This document shows positions 44,500 through 53,851 of a DNA stretch of 64,000 nt, piece after piece (the stretch's first letter is position 1; every line of letters begins with the position of its first letter). The notes beneath the pieces were generated by a model. The model searched no databases, was not told the DNA's origin, and worked only from the letters and a program-made list of their open reading frames with translations. The translations under genes were made by a program, and so were the position numbers. The stretch is taken from the NCBI GenBank assembly GCA_965197575.1, contig OZ240214.1:3720001-3784000 (forward strand), in the 5' to 3' direction. The DNA is from VXOI01 sp965197575 (GTDB lineage Bacteria > Chloroflexota > Dehalococcoidia > Lucifugimonadales > UBA3495).

Positions 44500-44546
44500 C
44501 ACAGAGAGAGCGCAGAGAAAATAGAAAAATCTCTGCGCTCTCCGTG
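44500..44546. repeat. Palindromic element
   Basis: An imperfect inverted repeat pairs CACAGAGAGAGCGCAGAGA (44500-44518) with TCTCTGCGCTCTCCGTG (44530-44546) around a short A-rich loop. It lies between the medium-subunit gene and surE and resembles the element at 41486-41539. Terminator or mobile palindrome. Confidence 0.65.
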
Positions 44547-44567
44547 TACTCAGCGGTGGAACAAGGG

Positions 44568-45476
44568 CTAGTGGTGGGCCAGGCCTATGGCGTGGAACAG
44601 GGCGTGCTTCATCTCGGTGGCGGCCATTGCCCGGCGGTAGTCGGCCGAGGCGTAGATGTCTCCGATAATGTCGGAGCCGAGGTCGTTGGCCACAAGCTCG
44701 ACGGCGACGGTAACGGAATCTTGAGTCAACTCTTGGCCGGTCAGCGCCGCTTCCACCGAAGGCGCGCGTACCGGGCTGGGCACCAGTCCGCCCACCGCGA
44801 TGCTAGCGCCGGTGCAATGGTGGTGGCCGTGGTCATGGTCGTGGCCGTGACCGTGGGCGTCGGATTCCAGCGTTACCATTACGGCAGCGCCGACGACGGC
44901 AAAGGACGTGGCCGGATGGGCCATCTTCGCGTACTCGGCCAACTGGTTTGCCTGTACCACCGGCACCGAGACGCCGGTCAATACTTCCTGCTCGCCCAAG
45001 GCCGTGGTGAACGCGCCCTGGAAGAAGTCGCTGGCAGCCACCGACCGGGACCCTCCGCTGCCCTGGATGTTGAACGTCGCCCCCAAGGCGGTGAGCACTG
45101 TCGGCAGGTCGGAAGCGGGGTCGGCGTGGGAAACGTTGCCGCCGATGGTGCCCCGGTTCCGCACCGCCGGGTCGCCGACGCCTGCGGCGGCTTCGGCCAG
45201 AATCTCGCACGAGGAGTTGACGTCGGGCGAGGTCGCAATCTGGTGGTGAGTGGTCAGCGCGCCGATGTTGAGCGAGCCGCCGCTTACGCTTATCCCCTTC
45301 AACTCGTCGATCCCGCCGATGTCTACTACCAGCGAGGGGCGGGCCAGCCGCAGCTTCATCAGCGGGATGAGGCTGTGCCCGCCGGCGATGAGCTTGGCGT
45401 CGCTGTTGCTGGCAAGGGCCTGGAGGGCGTCGGAGACCGAGGTCGCCTTCTGGTATTCAAATTGTGCCGGAAACAT
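44568..45476 (-). CDS. Molybdenum hydroxylase FAD-binding subunit (CODH medium-type)
   Basis: A 302-residue flavoprotein of the CoxM/CutM type. It binds FAD through AGGHSLIPLMKLRLARP (AGGxS) and TIGGNVSHADPASD (TIGGN). A His-rich insert (HGHGHDHDHGHHH, near residue 205) is unusual. It is third in the small-large-medium order of form II CODH-like operons. Electrons pass from the Mo centre through the 2Fe-2S subunit to FAD. Confidence 0.88.
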   Translation of the reverse strand: MFPAQFEYQKATSVSDALQALASNSDAKLIAGGHSLIPLMKLRLARPSLVVDIGGIDELKGISVSGGSLNIGALTTHHQIATSPDVNSSCEILAEAAAGVGDPAVRNRGTIGGNVSHADPASDLPTVLTALGATFNIQGSGGSRSVAASDFFQGAFTTALGEQEVLTGVSVPVVQANQLAEYAKMAHPATSFAVVGAAVMVTLESDAHGHGHDHDHGHHHCTGASIAVGGLVPSPVRAPSVEAALTGQELTQDSVTVAVELVANDLGSDIIGDIYASADYRRAMAATEMKHALFHAIGLAHH

Positions 45477-45479
45477 AGC

Positions 45480-47831
45480 TTAACTCCCCTGCTGCTGGCG
45501 AATCGCTTGCCAGACCTTTTCCGGGGTGATGGGCATGTCGATGTGGGTCACGCCCAAGGGCCGGAGGGCGTCGATTACCGCGTTGTAGATGGTGACGGTG
45601 GAGGCAATCGTCCCCGTCTCGCCGATTCCCTTTACGCCCAGCGGATTGTGGGGCGAGGGCGTTTCGGAAGAGAGGGTCTCGATGTCGGGCACCATGTGGG
45701 CCTTGGGCAGCGCGTAGTCGTTCATGGTACCGGTAAGGAGTTGGCCGTTGTCGCCGTAGGCCACGCCTTCCCAGAGGGCCTGCCCCGCGCCCTGCACCAC
45801 GCCGCCGTGGACCTGCCCTTCGACGATCATCGGGTTGATCTGCGGGCCGCAGTCGTCGACGGCGAGGTAGCGTTGCAACTCCACCAGGCCGTTGTCCGGG
45901 TCGACGGTGACCACCGCAACGTGCGCGCCGAAGGGGAAAACGAAGTTGGGCGGATCGTAGAACGCCGACGCTTCCATGCCGGGCTCCATGCCCTCGGGCA
46001 TATTCCAGGCCACGTTGGCCATCAGGGCCAGGTTCTGGATGGTCTGGCTCTGGTCGGGCGAACCCCGGACGAAGAACCGGCCGTCCTCGTACTCGATGTC
46101 CTCTTCGGCGGCTTCCAGCAGGTGCGCCGCCAGCGCCCGGGCCTTGTCCTTGATCTTGCGCAGTCCCAGCACCAGCGCGCCCGCGCCCACGGCGGTGGTG
46201 CGGCTGCCATAGGTGCCCCAGCCCATCGGGGTGTTGTCAGTGTCGCCGTGGATGATTTCCACGTCCTCCACCGGCACGCCAAGCTCATCGGAAACGACTT
46301 GGGCGAAGGTGGTCTCCTCGCCTTGGCCGTGGGGCGACACGCCGACGAAGGCGTTGACCTTGCCCGACGGGTAGAAGCGCACCACGGCGCTCTCCCAGAG
46401 GCCGCCGCCGAAGCCGACGGCCCCGGCCACCTGGGACGGGCCCAACCCGCAAATCTCACAGTAGCAGGAGACGCCGATGCCCATGAGATGGCCGTGTTCC
46501 CGCTGGTGGGCTTGCTCTTGGCGCAACTCCTGGTAGTTGACGTGGTTGAGGGCCATGTCCAGGGAGGCCTCGTAGTCGCCGCTGTCGTAGGTCAGGCCCG
46601 GCACCACGTCGTGCCCGTTCTCGAACTTGGGAATCAGGTTCTTGCGGCGCAACTCCACCGGGTCCATGTCCAGTTCGGCGGCCATCAAGTCGATGAGACG
46701 CTCGATGAGGAACGTCGCCTCGGGCCGGCCAGCCCCGCGGTAGGCATCAACGGGCGTGGTGTTGGTGAACACGCCATAGATGTCGGCGCGGGTGCCTTCG
46801 ATGCTGTAGGGGCCGCTGTACATCAGCCCGTGCAGGATGGTCGGAACGCCGGGCGCCGCCGTGGATAGGTACGCGCCCATCCCGGCGTGGACCACGCTGC
46901 GGATGCCGGTAATTTTCCCGTCGCGGGTGGCCGCCATCTCCACCTGCTCAATGTGGTCGCGGCCGTGGATCGTGGCCTGGAAGTTCTCCGACCGGGTCTC
47001 GGTCCACTTCACCGGGCGGTTGAGCCGCATGGCGCAGAAGGCGGCAATCATCTCGTCGGCGTACACCGGTATCTTGCTGCCGAAGCCGCCGCCGACCTCG
47101 GTGGAGATGACCCGTATCTTGTGCTCCGGGACTCCGGTTACCAGCGAACCCAGGAACCGGCAAATGTGAGGGTTCTGGCTGGTGCTCCAGATGGTTAACT
47201 CGCCCATCGAGGCCAGCCAACTGACCAGCGCGGAGCGGGGCTCCATCGCGTTGGGAATCAACCGCTGTTGCACGATGGTGTCGCTGACAATCACGTCGGC
47301 GTTGGCGAAGACCCCGTCGGGGTCGCCCCCGGTGGCCACCCAGTGGAAGGCCCGATTGTTGGGGGCATCCTCGTGTAGCTGCGGCGCACCGGCCTCCATT
47401 GCCGCCGCCGGGTTGGTCACCGAGGGCAGCGGGGAGTAGTCGACATCGATCAACTCCAAGGCGTCTTCCGCTTGATAGCGGGACTCCGCCACCACCACGG
47501 CCACGGCATCACCCTGGTAGCGCACCACGTCCTTGGCGATGGCCGGGTGGGCCACCGCCTTCACGTCGGAATCCGGCGGGATCCAGGCGCAGGGGATGGG
47601 GTTCAGCACGCCCTCGGTATCCGCGCCGGTGTAGACCGCCAGCACGCCGGGAGCGGCGGCCGCGGCGGCGGTGTCGATGCCGTTGATGGTCGCGTGGGCG
47701 TGGGGGCTGCGCAGGATGGCGGCGTGCACCGTGCCGGGCAGGGCAACGTCGTCGGTGTAGGTGGAGCCGCCGGTGATGAGGCGCGGGTCCTCACGGCGGC
47801 GGATGCCGGAACCGAAAATTCTGGTCGTCAT
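45480..47831 (-). CDS. Molybdenum hydroxylase large subunit, form II CODH-like
   Basis: The 783-residue molybdopterin-binding catalytic subunit. The active-site loop near residue 360 reads AYRGAGR, the form II sequence, not the AYXCSFR of proven aerobic CO dehydrogenases. CO oxidation is therefore not shown; related enzymes act on xanthine-like or other heteroaromatics. GGFGSKIPVYADE and GIGETGTIAS are cofactor-binding blocks. The 2Fe-2S gene precedes it by 3 bases and the FAD gene follows by 3. Cofactor assembly genes are outside the window. Confidence 0.92.
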   Translation of the reverse strand: MTTRIFGSGIRRREDPRLITGGSTYTDDVALPGTVHAAILRSPHAHATINGIDTAAAAAAPGVLAVYTGADTEGVLNPIPCAWIPPDSDVKAVAHPAIAKDVVRYQGDAVAVVVAESRYQAEDALELIDVDYSPLPSVTNPAAAMEAGAPQLHEDAPNNRAFHWVATGGDPDGVFANADVIVSDTIVQQRLIPNAMEPRSALVSWLASMGELTIWSTSQNPHICRFLGSLVTGVPEHKIRVISTEVGGGFGSKIPVYADEMIAAFCAMRLNRPVKWTETRSENFQATIHGRDHIEQVEMAATRDGKITGIRSVVHAGMGAYLSTAAPGVPTILHGLMYSGPYSIEGTRADIYGVFTNTTPVDAYRGAGRPEATFLIERLIDLMAAELDMDPVELRRKNLIPKFENGHDVVPGLTYDSGDYEASLDMALNHVNYQELRQEQAHQREHGHLMGIGVSCYCEICGLGPSQVAGAVGFGGGLWESAVVRFYPSGKVNAFVGVSPHGQGEETTFAQVVSDELGVPVEDVEIIHGDTDNTPMGWGTYGSRTTAVGAGALVLGLRKIKDKARALAAHLLEAAEEDIEYEDGRFFVRGSPDQSQTIQNLALMANVAWNMPEGMEPGMEASAFYDPPNFVFPFGAHVAVVTVDPDNGLVELQRYLAVDDCGPQINPMIVEGQVHGGVVQGAGQALWEGVAYGDNGQLLTGTMNDYALPKAHMVPDIETLSSETPSPHNPLGVKGIGETGTIASTVTIYNAVIDALRPLGVTHIDMPITPEKVWQAIRQQQGS

Positions 47832-47834
47832 CGC

Positions 47835-48299
47835 CTAGCCTCCCTTGGCCTCAGCGGCCGCCAGGACCGCCTGCACGATGTTGTGGTAGCCGGTGCACCG
47901 GCAGATGTTGCCTTCCAGCCCATCCCGGACCTCCTGGGAGGTTGGGTTGGGGTTCCGCTCCAGCAGTTCCACGGCGGTCATAATCATGCCGGCGGTGCAG
48001 TAACCGCACTGGAGGCCGTGCTTCGCCCAAAAGGCTTCCTGCACCGCGTGCAGTTCGCCGGCGGGGGCCAGGCCCTCGATGGTGGTGATGTCTGCGCCGT
48101 CGGCCTGCACCGCCAGGGCGGTGCACGACTTGACGGTCATGCCGTTCATCCGCACCACGCAAGCGCCGCACTGGCTGGTGTCGCACCCAATCTTGGTGCC
48201 GGTCAGCCCGAGGTTCTCCCGCAGGAGGTGCACCAGCAACAGCCGGGGTTCAACGTCAGCTTCCCTGGACTGCCCGTTGACGGTAACCTGAATTCGCAA
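47835..48299 (-). CDS. Molybdenum hydroxylase 2Fe-2S subunit
   Basis: A 154-residue protein with two iron-sulfur clusters. The plant-type ferredoxin motif is GCDTSQCGACVV and the second domain has QCGYCTAGMIM and NICRCTGYHNI. A TTG at 48299, with GGAGG seven bases upstream, is the preferred start (LRIQVTVNG), since the ATG at 48368 is far from the conserved region. It is first of the S-L-M operon. Confidence 0.92.
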   Translation of the reverse strand: MRIQVTVNGQSREADVEPRLLLVHLLRENLGLTGTKIGCDTSQCGACVVRMNGMTVKSCTALAVQADGADITTIEGLAPAGELHAVQEAFWAKHGLQCGYCTAGMIMTAVELLERNPNPTSQEVRDGLEGNICRCTGYHNIVQAVLAAAEAKGG

Positions 48300-48431
48300 T
48301 GTAGCACCTCCCGGATTAAGGGGTAAAAAGCAGGGTGCCAGGACGCCCGTACTATATACGCGCCACACCCCAGCGTCAACGAAACCGGCCCGCCCGCCGT
48401 GCTAGAATAGGGTCCGAGGTGGAATGCCGTA

Positions 48432-48989
48432 ATGACCACGAAAACCAAGCTGATTACAGCCGCCGAACTGCTGGCGATGCCGCGCGGCGACGGCAAGCGG
48501 TATGAACTTATCCGGGGAGTCCTGATTGAGAAGATGCCTACTGGAGACCCTCATGGAGAAGCCGTAGACAGCACGCACTTGATTGTGGGAATGTACGCTC
48601 GCGTCAACGACTACGGCGTAACCCGCGTGGGTGAGACCGGCTACCGGTTGGAGCGTGACCCCGATACCGTGCGCGCCCCGGACGTCGCGTGGTTCGCGCC
48701 GGGCCGCCTTCCCCAAGGCATACAGGGCTACCCGGAAATGGCCCCCGACCTGGCGGTGGAGATAAAGTCGCCCAGCAACTCCAACCCCGAAATGGCGGCC
48801 AAGGCCATGATGTGGCTCAGCTATGGCTCTAAGCAAGTGTGGGTCGCCGACCCCGAGCGAGTCACCATCACCGTCTACTTGCCCTATGCCGCGCCGGTGG
48901 TCCTGACCGAAGACGACACGCTCGACGGAGGCGACCTGCTGCCCACCTTCTCCGTCCCGGTCTGGCAGCTCTTCCGTCGTCGGCGCTGA
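48432..48989 (+). CDS. Uma2-family nuclease-like protein, tandem copy 1
   Basis: A 185-residue compact Uma2 protein without coiled-coil tail. Core residues for a PD-(D/E)XK site are Asp in APDVAWFAPG and Glu/Lys in DLAVEIKSPSNSN. Its partner at 49037 has the same length and about three quarters of residues identical. It may be a duplicate gene. Confidence 0.85.
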   Translation: MTTKTKLITAAELLAMPRGDGKRYELIRGVLIEKMPTGDPHGEAVDSTHLIVGMYARVNDYGVTRVGETGYRLERDPDTVRAPDVAWFAPGRLPQGIQGYPEMAPDLAVEIKSPSNSNPEMAAKAMMWLSYGSKQVWVADPERVTITVYLPYAAPVVLTEDDTLDGGDLLPTFSVPVWQLFRRRR

Positions 48990-49036
48990 GCCCTGACCGC
49001 GCCGGCGCTACGATAAGTCTGAGGTGAAACGGCCCT

Positions 49037-49594
49037 ATGACTACGAAAGCAATACTGGTTACGGCCGAGGAACTGCTGGCCATGCCGCGCGGGGATGGCA
49101 AACGGTACGAGCTTATCCGGGGAGTGTTGATAGAGAAGATGCCTGCCGGAGACCCGCACGGCGACGCCGTAATGCAAACAGCCTTCGCCGTGGAACTGTA
49201 TGCCCGTACTAACCACTATGGTGCGACCAGGACGGGAGAGCCCGGCTACCGGCTGGAACGGGACCCCGACACCGTTCGCGCCCCGGATGTTGCGTGGTTC
49301 GCCCCTGGCCGCCTCCGCGCAGGCACGCAGGGCTACCCGGAAATGGCCCCCGACCTGGCGGTGGAGATAAAGTCGCCCAGTAACTCCAACCCCGAAATGG
49401 CCGCCAAGGCGATGATGTGGCTCAGCTACGGCTCGCAGCAAGTGTGGGTTGCCGACCCGGAGCGCACTACCGTAACCGTCTACCGCTCATTCGCAGAGCC
49501 GGTGGTCCTGACCGAAGACGACACGCTCGAAGGGGGCGACCTGCTCCCCGGCTTCTCAGTCTCCGTCTGGCAACTCTTTCGCCGCCAGCGCTGA
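49037..49594 (+). CDS. Uma2-family nuclease-like protein, tandem copy 2
   Basis: A 185-residue copy aligning without gaps to the gene at 48432. The catalytic block DLAVEIKSPSNSN is unchanged, while residues 43-60 (after KMPAGDPHG) and the C-terminal third differ most. The upstream leader is also similar, so the duplicated unit is about 605 bp. lysA begins 87 bases after its stop. Confidence 0.85.
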   Translation: MTTKAILVTAEELLAMPRGDGKRYELIRGVLIEKMPAGDPHGDAVMQTAFAVELYARTNHYGATRTGEPGYRLERDPDTVRAPDVAWFAPGRLRAGTQGYPEMAPDLAVEIKSPSNSNPEMAAKAMMWLSYGSQQVWVADPERTTVTVYRSFAEPVVLTEDDTLEGGDLLPGFSVSVWQLFRRQR

Positions 49595-49680
49595 GCTCCT
49601 ACCGCATCGTTTATTCGGGCGTAACGTCATATAGAGCGGAGCCAACGACAACTGCACCAAATCCAGCGGAGGATTTCCCA

Positions 49681-50994
49681 ATGTTCCCAAAGTCCGTGTT
49701 CCCCGACACCGCCGAGGTTAACGCCGATGGGCACTTGGTCATCGGCGGTTGCAGTTCCCTTGACCTAGCCGAGGAGTACGGCACCCCGGTATACGTGCTC
49801 GACGAGGCCACCATCCGGGCCCGCTGCCGCTCCTTCGTCCAAGAGTTCCGCAGCCGCCACCCCGACACGCAGGTCAGCTACGCCTGCAAGGCCTACATCA
49901 ACCCCGCGCTGGCCCGGCTGCTCCACGAGGAAGGCTTGGGGTTCGACGTGGTGTCCGGCGGGGAGCTTGCCACCACCATCAACGCCGGGGTGCCGATGGA
50001 CGAGGTCTACTTCCACGGCAACAACAAGACCCCGCAGGAGTTGGAGGAAGGGCTGCAACATTCCATCGGCTGGGTCGTCGTGGACAGCTTCCATGAACTG
50101 GCCTTGCTGGACCACCTGGCTGGAGAAGCCGGCAAGACCCAGGACATCCTGTTGCGCGTGTCGCCGGGCATAGACCCCCACACCCACGTCTACACCACCA
50201 CTGGCATTCTGGACTCCAAGTTCGGCTTTTCGGTGCAGACCGGCCACGCCGCCGAAGCGGTGCGGCAGGCGCTGGCCGCCAAAAACCTCAACCTGCGCGG
50301 CCTGCACTTTCACCTGGGGTCGCCGGTCTTCGAGCTGGAGCCCTACCGGGTGGCGACCGAGCTGGTGATCAGGTTCGCCGCCGAGTTCCGCGAAGAGGGA
50401 CTGGCCCTGCAACGGTTGAGTCCCGGCGGCGGGTTCGCCGTGGCCTACACCCGCGACCAGCAGCCTCCGTCCATCGCCGATTACGCCGAGACCATCGTCT
50501 CCGCTATGACCTCGACCTGCCGCGAGTTGGACATGGAGCCGCCGACGCTGGTCATCGAGCCGGGGCGCTCCATCATCGGCCCCTCCGGCGTGGCCCTCTA
50601 CCGCGTCGGCGCAATCAAGGACATCCCCGGCGTCCGCAAATACGTCAGCGTCGACGGGGGCATGGGCGACAACATCCGTCCGGCCCTCTATCAAGCCGAA
50701 TACGAAGTGGTAGCCGCCAACAAGGCCGACCGCGAGCCGTCGGAAACGGTCACCATCGCCGGCAAATACTGCGAGTCGGGCGACCTGCTGGCCAGCGACG
50801 TAAATCTGCCGCACTTGGAATCGGGCGACATTCTGGCCATCCCGGTCGCCGGCGCCTACTGTCCGTCTATGGCCAGCAACTACAACCACAACCCGCGCCC
50901 GCCGATGGCGTTGGTGGCCGACGGAAGCTCGCGGCTCATCCGCCGCCGCGAGAGCTACCAGGACATGATGCACTGCGACGTGCCGTTGGAATGA
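49681..50994 (+). CDS. lysA: Diaminopimelate decarboxylase
   Basis: Makes lysine from meso-diaminopimelate, 437 residues. The PLP lysine is in SYACKAYINPALARL, phosphate binding in LSPGGGFAV, and EPGRSIIGPSG is conserved. GYPLHF-type HLGS (LHFHLGSPV) is present. ATG at 49681 with GGAGG 8 bases upstream. It is followed by holB after 34 bases. Confidence 0.95.
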   Translation: MFPKSVFPDTAEVNADGHLVIGGCSSLDLAEEYGTPVYVLDEATIRARCRSFVQEFRSRHPDTQVSYACKAYINPALARLLHEEGLGFDVVSGGELATTINAGVPMDEVYFHGNNKTPQELEEGLQHSIGWVVVDSFHELALLDHLAGEAGKTQDILLRVSPGIDPHTHVYTTTGILDSKFGFSVQTGHAAEAVRQALAAKNLNLRGLHFHLGSPVFELEPYRVATELVIRFAAEFREEGLALQRLSPGGGFAVAYTRDQQPPSIADYAETIVSAMTSTCRELDMEPPTLVIEPGRSIIGPSGVALYRVGAIKDIPGVRKYVSVDGGMGDNIRPALYQAEYEVVAANKADREPSETVTIAGKYCESGDLLASDVNLPHLESGDILAIPVAGAYCPSMASNYNHNPRPPMALVADGSSRLIRRRESYQDMMHCDVPLE

Positions 50995-51028
50995 CCGGCG
51001 GGCCTTGCCGGACACGGGCCGCGCGCTG

Positions 51029-52105
51029 ATGTGGCAGGTCTTCGGGCAGGACCATCTGTTGCTGCGGCTTGAGCCTGCCTTGGCCCAAGGGCGATATTCT
51101 CACGCCTACCTGCTGACCGGCCCGCCCCACGTGGGGAAGATGACCTTGGCCGTGGACTTGGCCCGGGCGGTCAACTGCCAGCGAAGGCCCGGTGCGCCCT
51201 GCGGCGACTGCGCCCAATGCACCCGCATCGCCGCCGGTATCCACGCCGACGTGCGGGTCGTCGGCCTCGACGCCGAGGGGCGCGACCAGAGCCGGGCCAG
51301 CCGGACCGTCATCGGCATCGACGACGTTAAGGACGTGCTGCGGCTGGTGAACCTGAACCCCTACGAGGGTTCGAGCACCGTGGTCATCTTCGACGGCGCG
51401 GACTCCATGAGCCCGGAAGCCGCCAACGCCCTGCTGAAGACGCTGGAAGAGCCGCCTCCCCAAGTCTTGTTCCTGTTGCTGGCCGAGGACGAAGAGACGG
51501 TCCTTACCACCATCCGCTCCCGTTGCCAGACCCTGCCGCTTCGCCCTCTGTCCCACCGGGCTATGGTGGAGTGGCTCACCGTCCGCCGACAGGGACCGCC
51601 CCCGGAATCGTCCCCGGTGTCTACCGAAGAGGCCGACCGGCTGTTCCGGTTGTCGCAGGGCTGCCTGGGCTGGGCGATAACGGCGTTGGGCGACCCGCAG
51701 GTGCTGGAGCAACGGCAGGCCGACCTGGAGCGGATGTTGGAAACGATGGAAGCCGGCCTGGAGACGCGGTTTGCCTACGCGAACGAGGTGGCCTCGCTAT
51801 TCACGTCCAACCGGGGAGCGGCCAAGGAGCTGCTGGGCCTGTGGCTCCGCTGGTGGCGCGATCTGCTCCTGATCAAGGAAGGGGCGGACCAATACCTGCA
51901 CAACGCCGACCGGCTGGACGACCTGCGCGCCTACGCCGCCGGGCTGACCACGGGGCAAATCGCCCGCTCCATCCGACGCCTGACCGGCGCCATGACCGCC
52001 CTCGACCGCAACGCCAGCGCCCGCCTGGCCTTGGAAGTGCTGATGCTGGAGCTGCCCTCGGTCGGCCGATTCAGCCCGGAGACTGCTGAGAGCCCGGCGG
52101 GCTAG
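51029..52105 (+). CDS. holB: DNA polymerase III delta' subunit
   Basis: A clamp-loader subunit, 358 residues from the ATG at 51029 (MWQVFGQDHLL), the family's usual beginning; an in-frame TTG at 51005 is possible. The Walker A-like GPPHVGKMTL has Met in place of the usual Ser/Thr, and the zinc-binding cluster is CGDCAQC. DGADSMSPEAANALLKTLEEPP is the conserved block after Walker B. It acts in the replisome. Confidence 0.9.
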   Translation: MWQVFGQDHLLLRLEPALAQGRYSHAYLLTGPPHVGKMTLAVDLARAVNCQRRPGAPCGDCAQCTRIAAGIHADVRVVGLDAEGRDQSRASRTVIGIDDVKDVLRLVNLNPYEGSSTVVIFDGADSMSPEAANALLKTLEEPPPQVLFLLLAEDEETVLTTIRSRCQTLPLRPLSHRAMVEWLTVRRQGPPPESSPVSTEEADRLFRLSQGCLGWAITALGDPQVLEQRQADLERMLETMEAGLETRFAYANEVASLFTSNRGAAKELLGLWLRWWRDLLLIKEGADQYLHNADRLDDLRAYAAGLTTGQIARSIRRLTGAMTALDRNASARLALEVLMLELPSVGRFSPETAESPAG

Positions 52106-52231
52106 TATCCCCATAGGACCTCGCCGCTTTCTCAGCCCACCATAGCGGGCTGCCCGAGGAAGTATTTTCACGGTCCCGCGGTGCGTTCGAACGGGAGCAT
52201 TCGGACTCTTCGCCAGTGGTAAAGGCGGCCA

Positions 52232-53062
52232 TCAACTCGCCGCCGGGCTTTCCGGCTCCGGCGGGGGTTCCTCAAGTTGCCGCAGCCTTTCGCGCAACTG
52301 TTGCGCCTCGGCTTCGGCGGCCCGGCGGGCGGCTTGCTCGGCATCGGCGCGCGCTTCGGCGGCCCGGCGGGCGGCTTGCTCGTCGGGCAGGTTCAGGAGG
52401 TAGACGCCTTCCGCCGGATCGAAGAATTTCAGGTTTCCGGCTATCCAGCAAAGGTCCAGACCCAGAGTTGGGCTGTGTCCCCGGATCACTCCGTCAGGCT
52501 CCTGGCGGACCGCGAGGCGCCGGTACTCTCCCTCCACTAGCGTTTCCCCCACCAGCGGCTCCCTGTAGTAATCTCCGCCGGTGGCGTCGAACCGCCAGTA
52601 TTCGCCGATGCCCAGGCGGGCATATAGCTCGCGCTTGGGGCCCAGGTCGTTCCCGTAAGTGCTGACCGAGGCTATCTCCAACGCGAAGTCGGGAGGCTGC
52701 CCCACCTGATGGATGAAGTAACCGTTACGGCGGCGGATGGAGATGGGGTTGACGCCGAAGGCGACGTAGCAGTCCGGGCGGAGAATCTGCTGGCGTCCCG
52801 CGCCGTCCAGGTAATAGACCGGGGAATCGCCGCTGACCAGCACACCTGGGCGGCCCAAGAAGAAAGTCCTGACGACGTGGATGGTTTCGGTTACGTGTTC
52901 TTCTTGTTGCATGGCGTCGGGCAGGGGTTCGTCGTCGTCGGGAGCGTCGGGGTCGGGGCGGACGGAGAAGGGGACGTCAACAGGTAATTCGGCGTCCTCC
53001 GGCAAACTGGGCTTTCTGCGGCCGGGCTTTTTTCGGAAGGAAGGCGGCAGTCTGGTAGTCAT
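52232..53062 (-). CDS. Uma2-family nuclease-like protein with coiled-coil tail
   Basis: A 276-residue paralogue of the genes at 493 and 32926: RPDCYVAFGVNPISIRRRNG, DLGPKRELYARLGIGEYWRF and EPLVGETLVEG. The C-terminal 55 residues hold the repeated AEARADAEQAARRAAEAEA coiled-coil pattern. Start MTTRLPPSFRK at 53062. It is convergent with holB. Function unknown. Confidence 0.85.
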   Translation of the reverse strand: MTTRLPPSFRKKPGRRKPSLPEDAELPVDVPFSVRPDPDAPDDDEPLPDAMQQEEHVTETIHVVRTFFLGRPGVLVSGDSPVYYLDGAGRQQILRPDCYVAFGVNPISIRRRNGYFIHQVGQPPDFALEIASVSTYGNDLGPKRELYARLGIGEYWRFDATGGDYYREPLVGETLVEGEYRRLAVRQEPDGVIRGHSPTLGLDLCWIAGNLKFFDPAEGVYLLNLPDEQAARRAAEARADAEQAARRAAEAEAQQLRERLRQLEEPPPEPESPAAS

Positions 53063-53134
53063 GGATTACCTCCCGGAGCGGAAGGGGATGTTGCCGAGGC
53101 CGGACTGATGGTACATGTACCGTTGAGAACAGCG

Positions 53135-53731
53135 TCAGTCGCGCTCCGACCATGGGATGTAGGGACGCCAAGCCTCCAGGATGACCCGGTTCTGGAGGAT
53201 CAGGTAGGGGTTGGGGTCGGGCGCGCGGGGCGGCTTTTGCAACGCCATCCGCGCTTCCACCGGGGTGCGTCCCGCCTTGCGCAGGTTGCAGCGGTTGCAG
53301 GCGGTAACCACGTTTTCCCAAGTGTGCGCTCCGTTCTGACGCCTGGGTACCACATGGTCCAGCGTCAGGTCCTGGGCCTTCTTCCCGCAGTATTGGCAGG
53401 TGAAACGGTCGCGCAGGAACACCTCTTTCTTGGAGAGCTTGCGGGGCAGGAAGGGGCGCTTGACCAGATATACCAAGCGGATGATCGAAGGCGCGTCGAT
53501 TATCTCTGTCACCGTGTGGATCTGGCCGTTGTGGTTTTCCAACAGCTCGGCCTTGCCCTTGCCGACCATGACGATGGCGCGGCGCACTGAGCAGACGTTG
53601 ACCGGGACGTAATTAAGGTTGAGCACCAGGACCGGGGCGCGGATCAAGACGCCCGGCTCCACCGGCTCCGGGGCGTCCGGGCCGGGCCGCGGCTCACCAG
53701 CTAGCCGATCGATTTCAACCTGCTCAACCAC
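53135..53731 (-). CDS. HNH endonuclease family protein
   Basis: A 198-residue HNH nuclease. CQYCGKK and CNRCNLRK supply four zinc-binding cysteines; TLDHVVPRR provides the first His, and the Asn/His block HTWENVV completes the HNH fold. N-terminal RAPVLVLNLNYVPVNVCSVRRAIVMV is typical of the chromosomal HNH family next to CvpA. It follows cvpA on the same strand after a terminator. Confidence 0.88.
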   Translation of the reverse strand: MVEQVEIDRLAGEPRPGPDAPEPVEPGVLIRAPVLVLNLNYVPVNVCSVRRAIVMVGKGKAELLENHNGQIHTVTEIIDAPSIIRLVYLVKRPFLPRKLSKKEVFLRDRFTCQYCGKKAQDLTLDHVVPRRQNGAHTWENVVTACNRCNLRKAGRTPVEARMALQKPPRAPDPNPYLILQNRVILEAWRPYIPWSERD

Positions 53732-53757
53732 GCTGGGCTCCGGTCAGAGTAGATTGC

Positions 53758-53811
53758 AAAAAGCAGAGGCCCGGCCCCCGTCACTCCGAAATCATCGAGG
53801 GCGGCCGGGCC
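53758..53811 (-). terminator. Intrinsic terminator after cvpA
   Basis: On the minus strand a 9-bp stem GGCCCGGCC / GGCCGGGCC with a longer loop is followed by CTGC and TTTTT. It lies 41-94 bases past the cvpA stop and before the HNH start. Confidence 0.65.
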
Positions 53812-53851
53812 CTGTAGCCCATTATACCGCATAGCGGGCGGGTGCGCGGCG

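Noticed and set aside
43950..46868. A 972-codon open frame on the plus strand across surE and the molybdenum hydroxylase genes.
   Set aside because: It is antisense to well-recognised genes, its composition is that of a codon-phase shadow in GC-rich DNA, and it has no domain.
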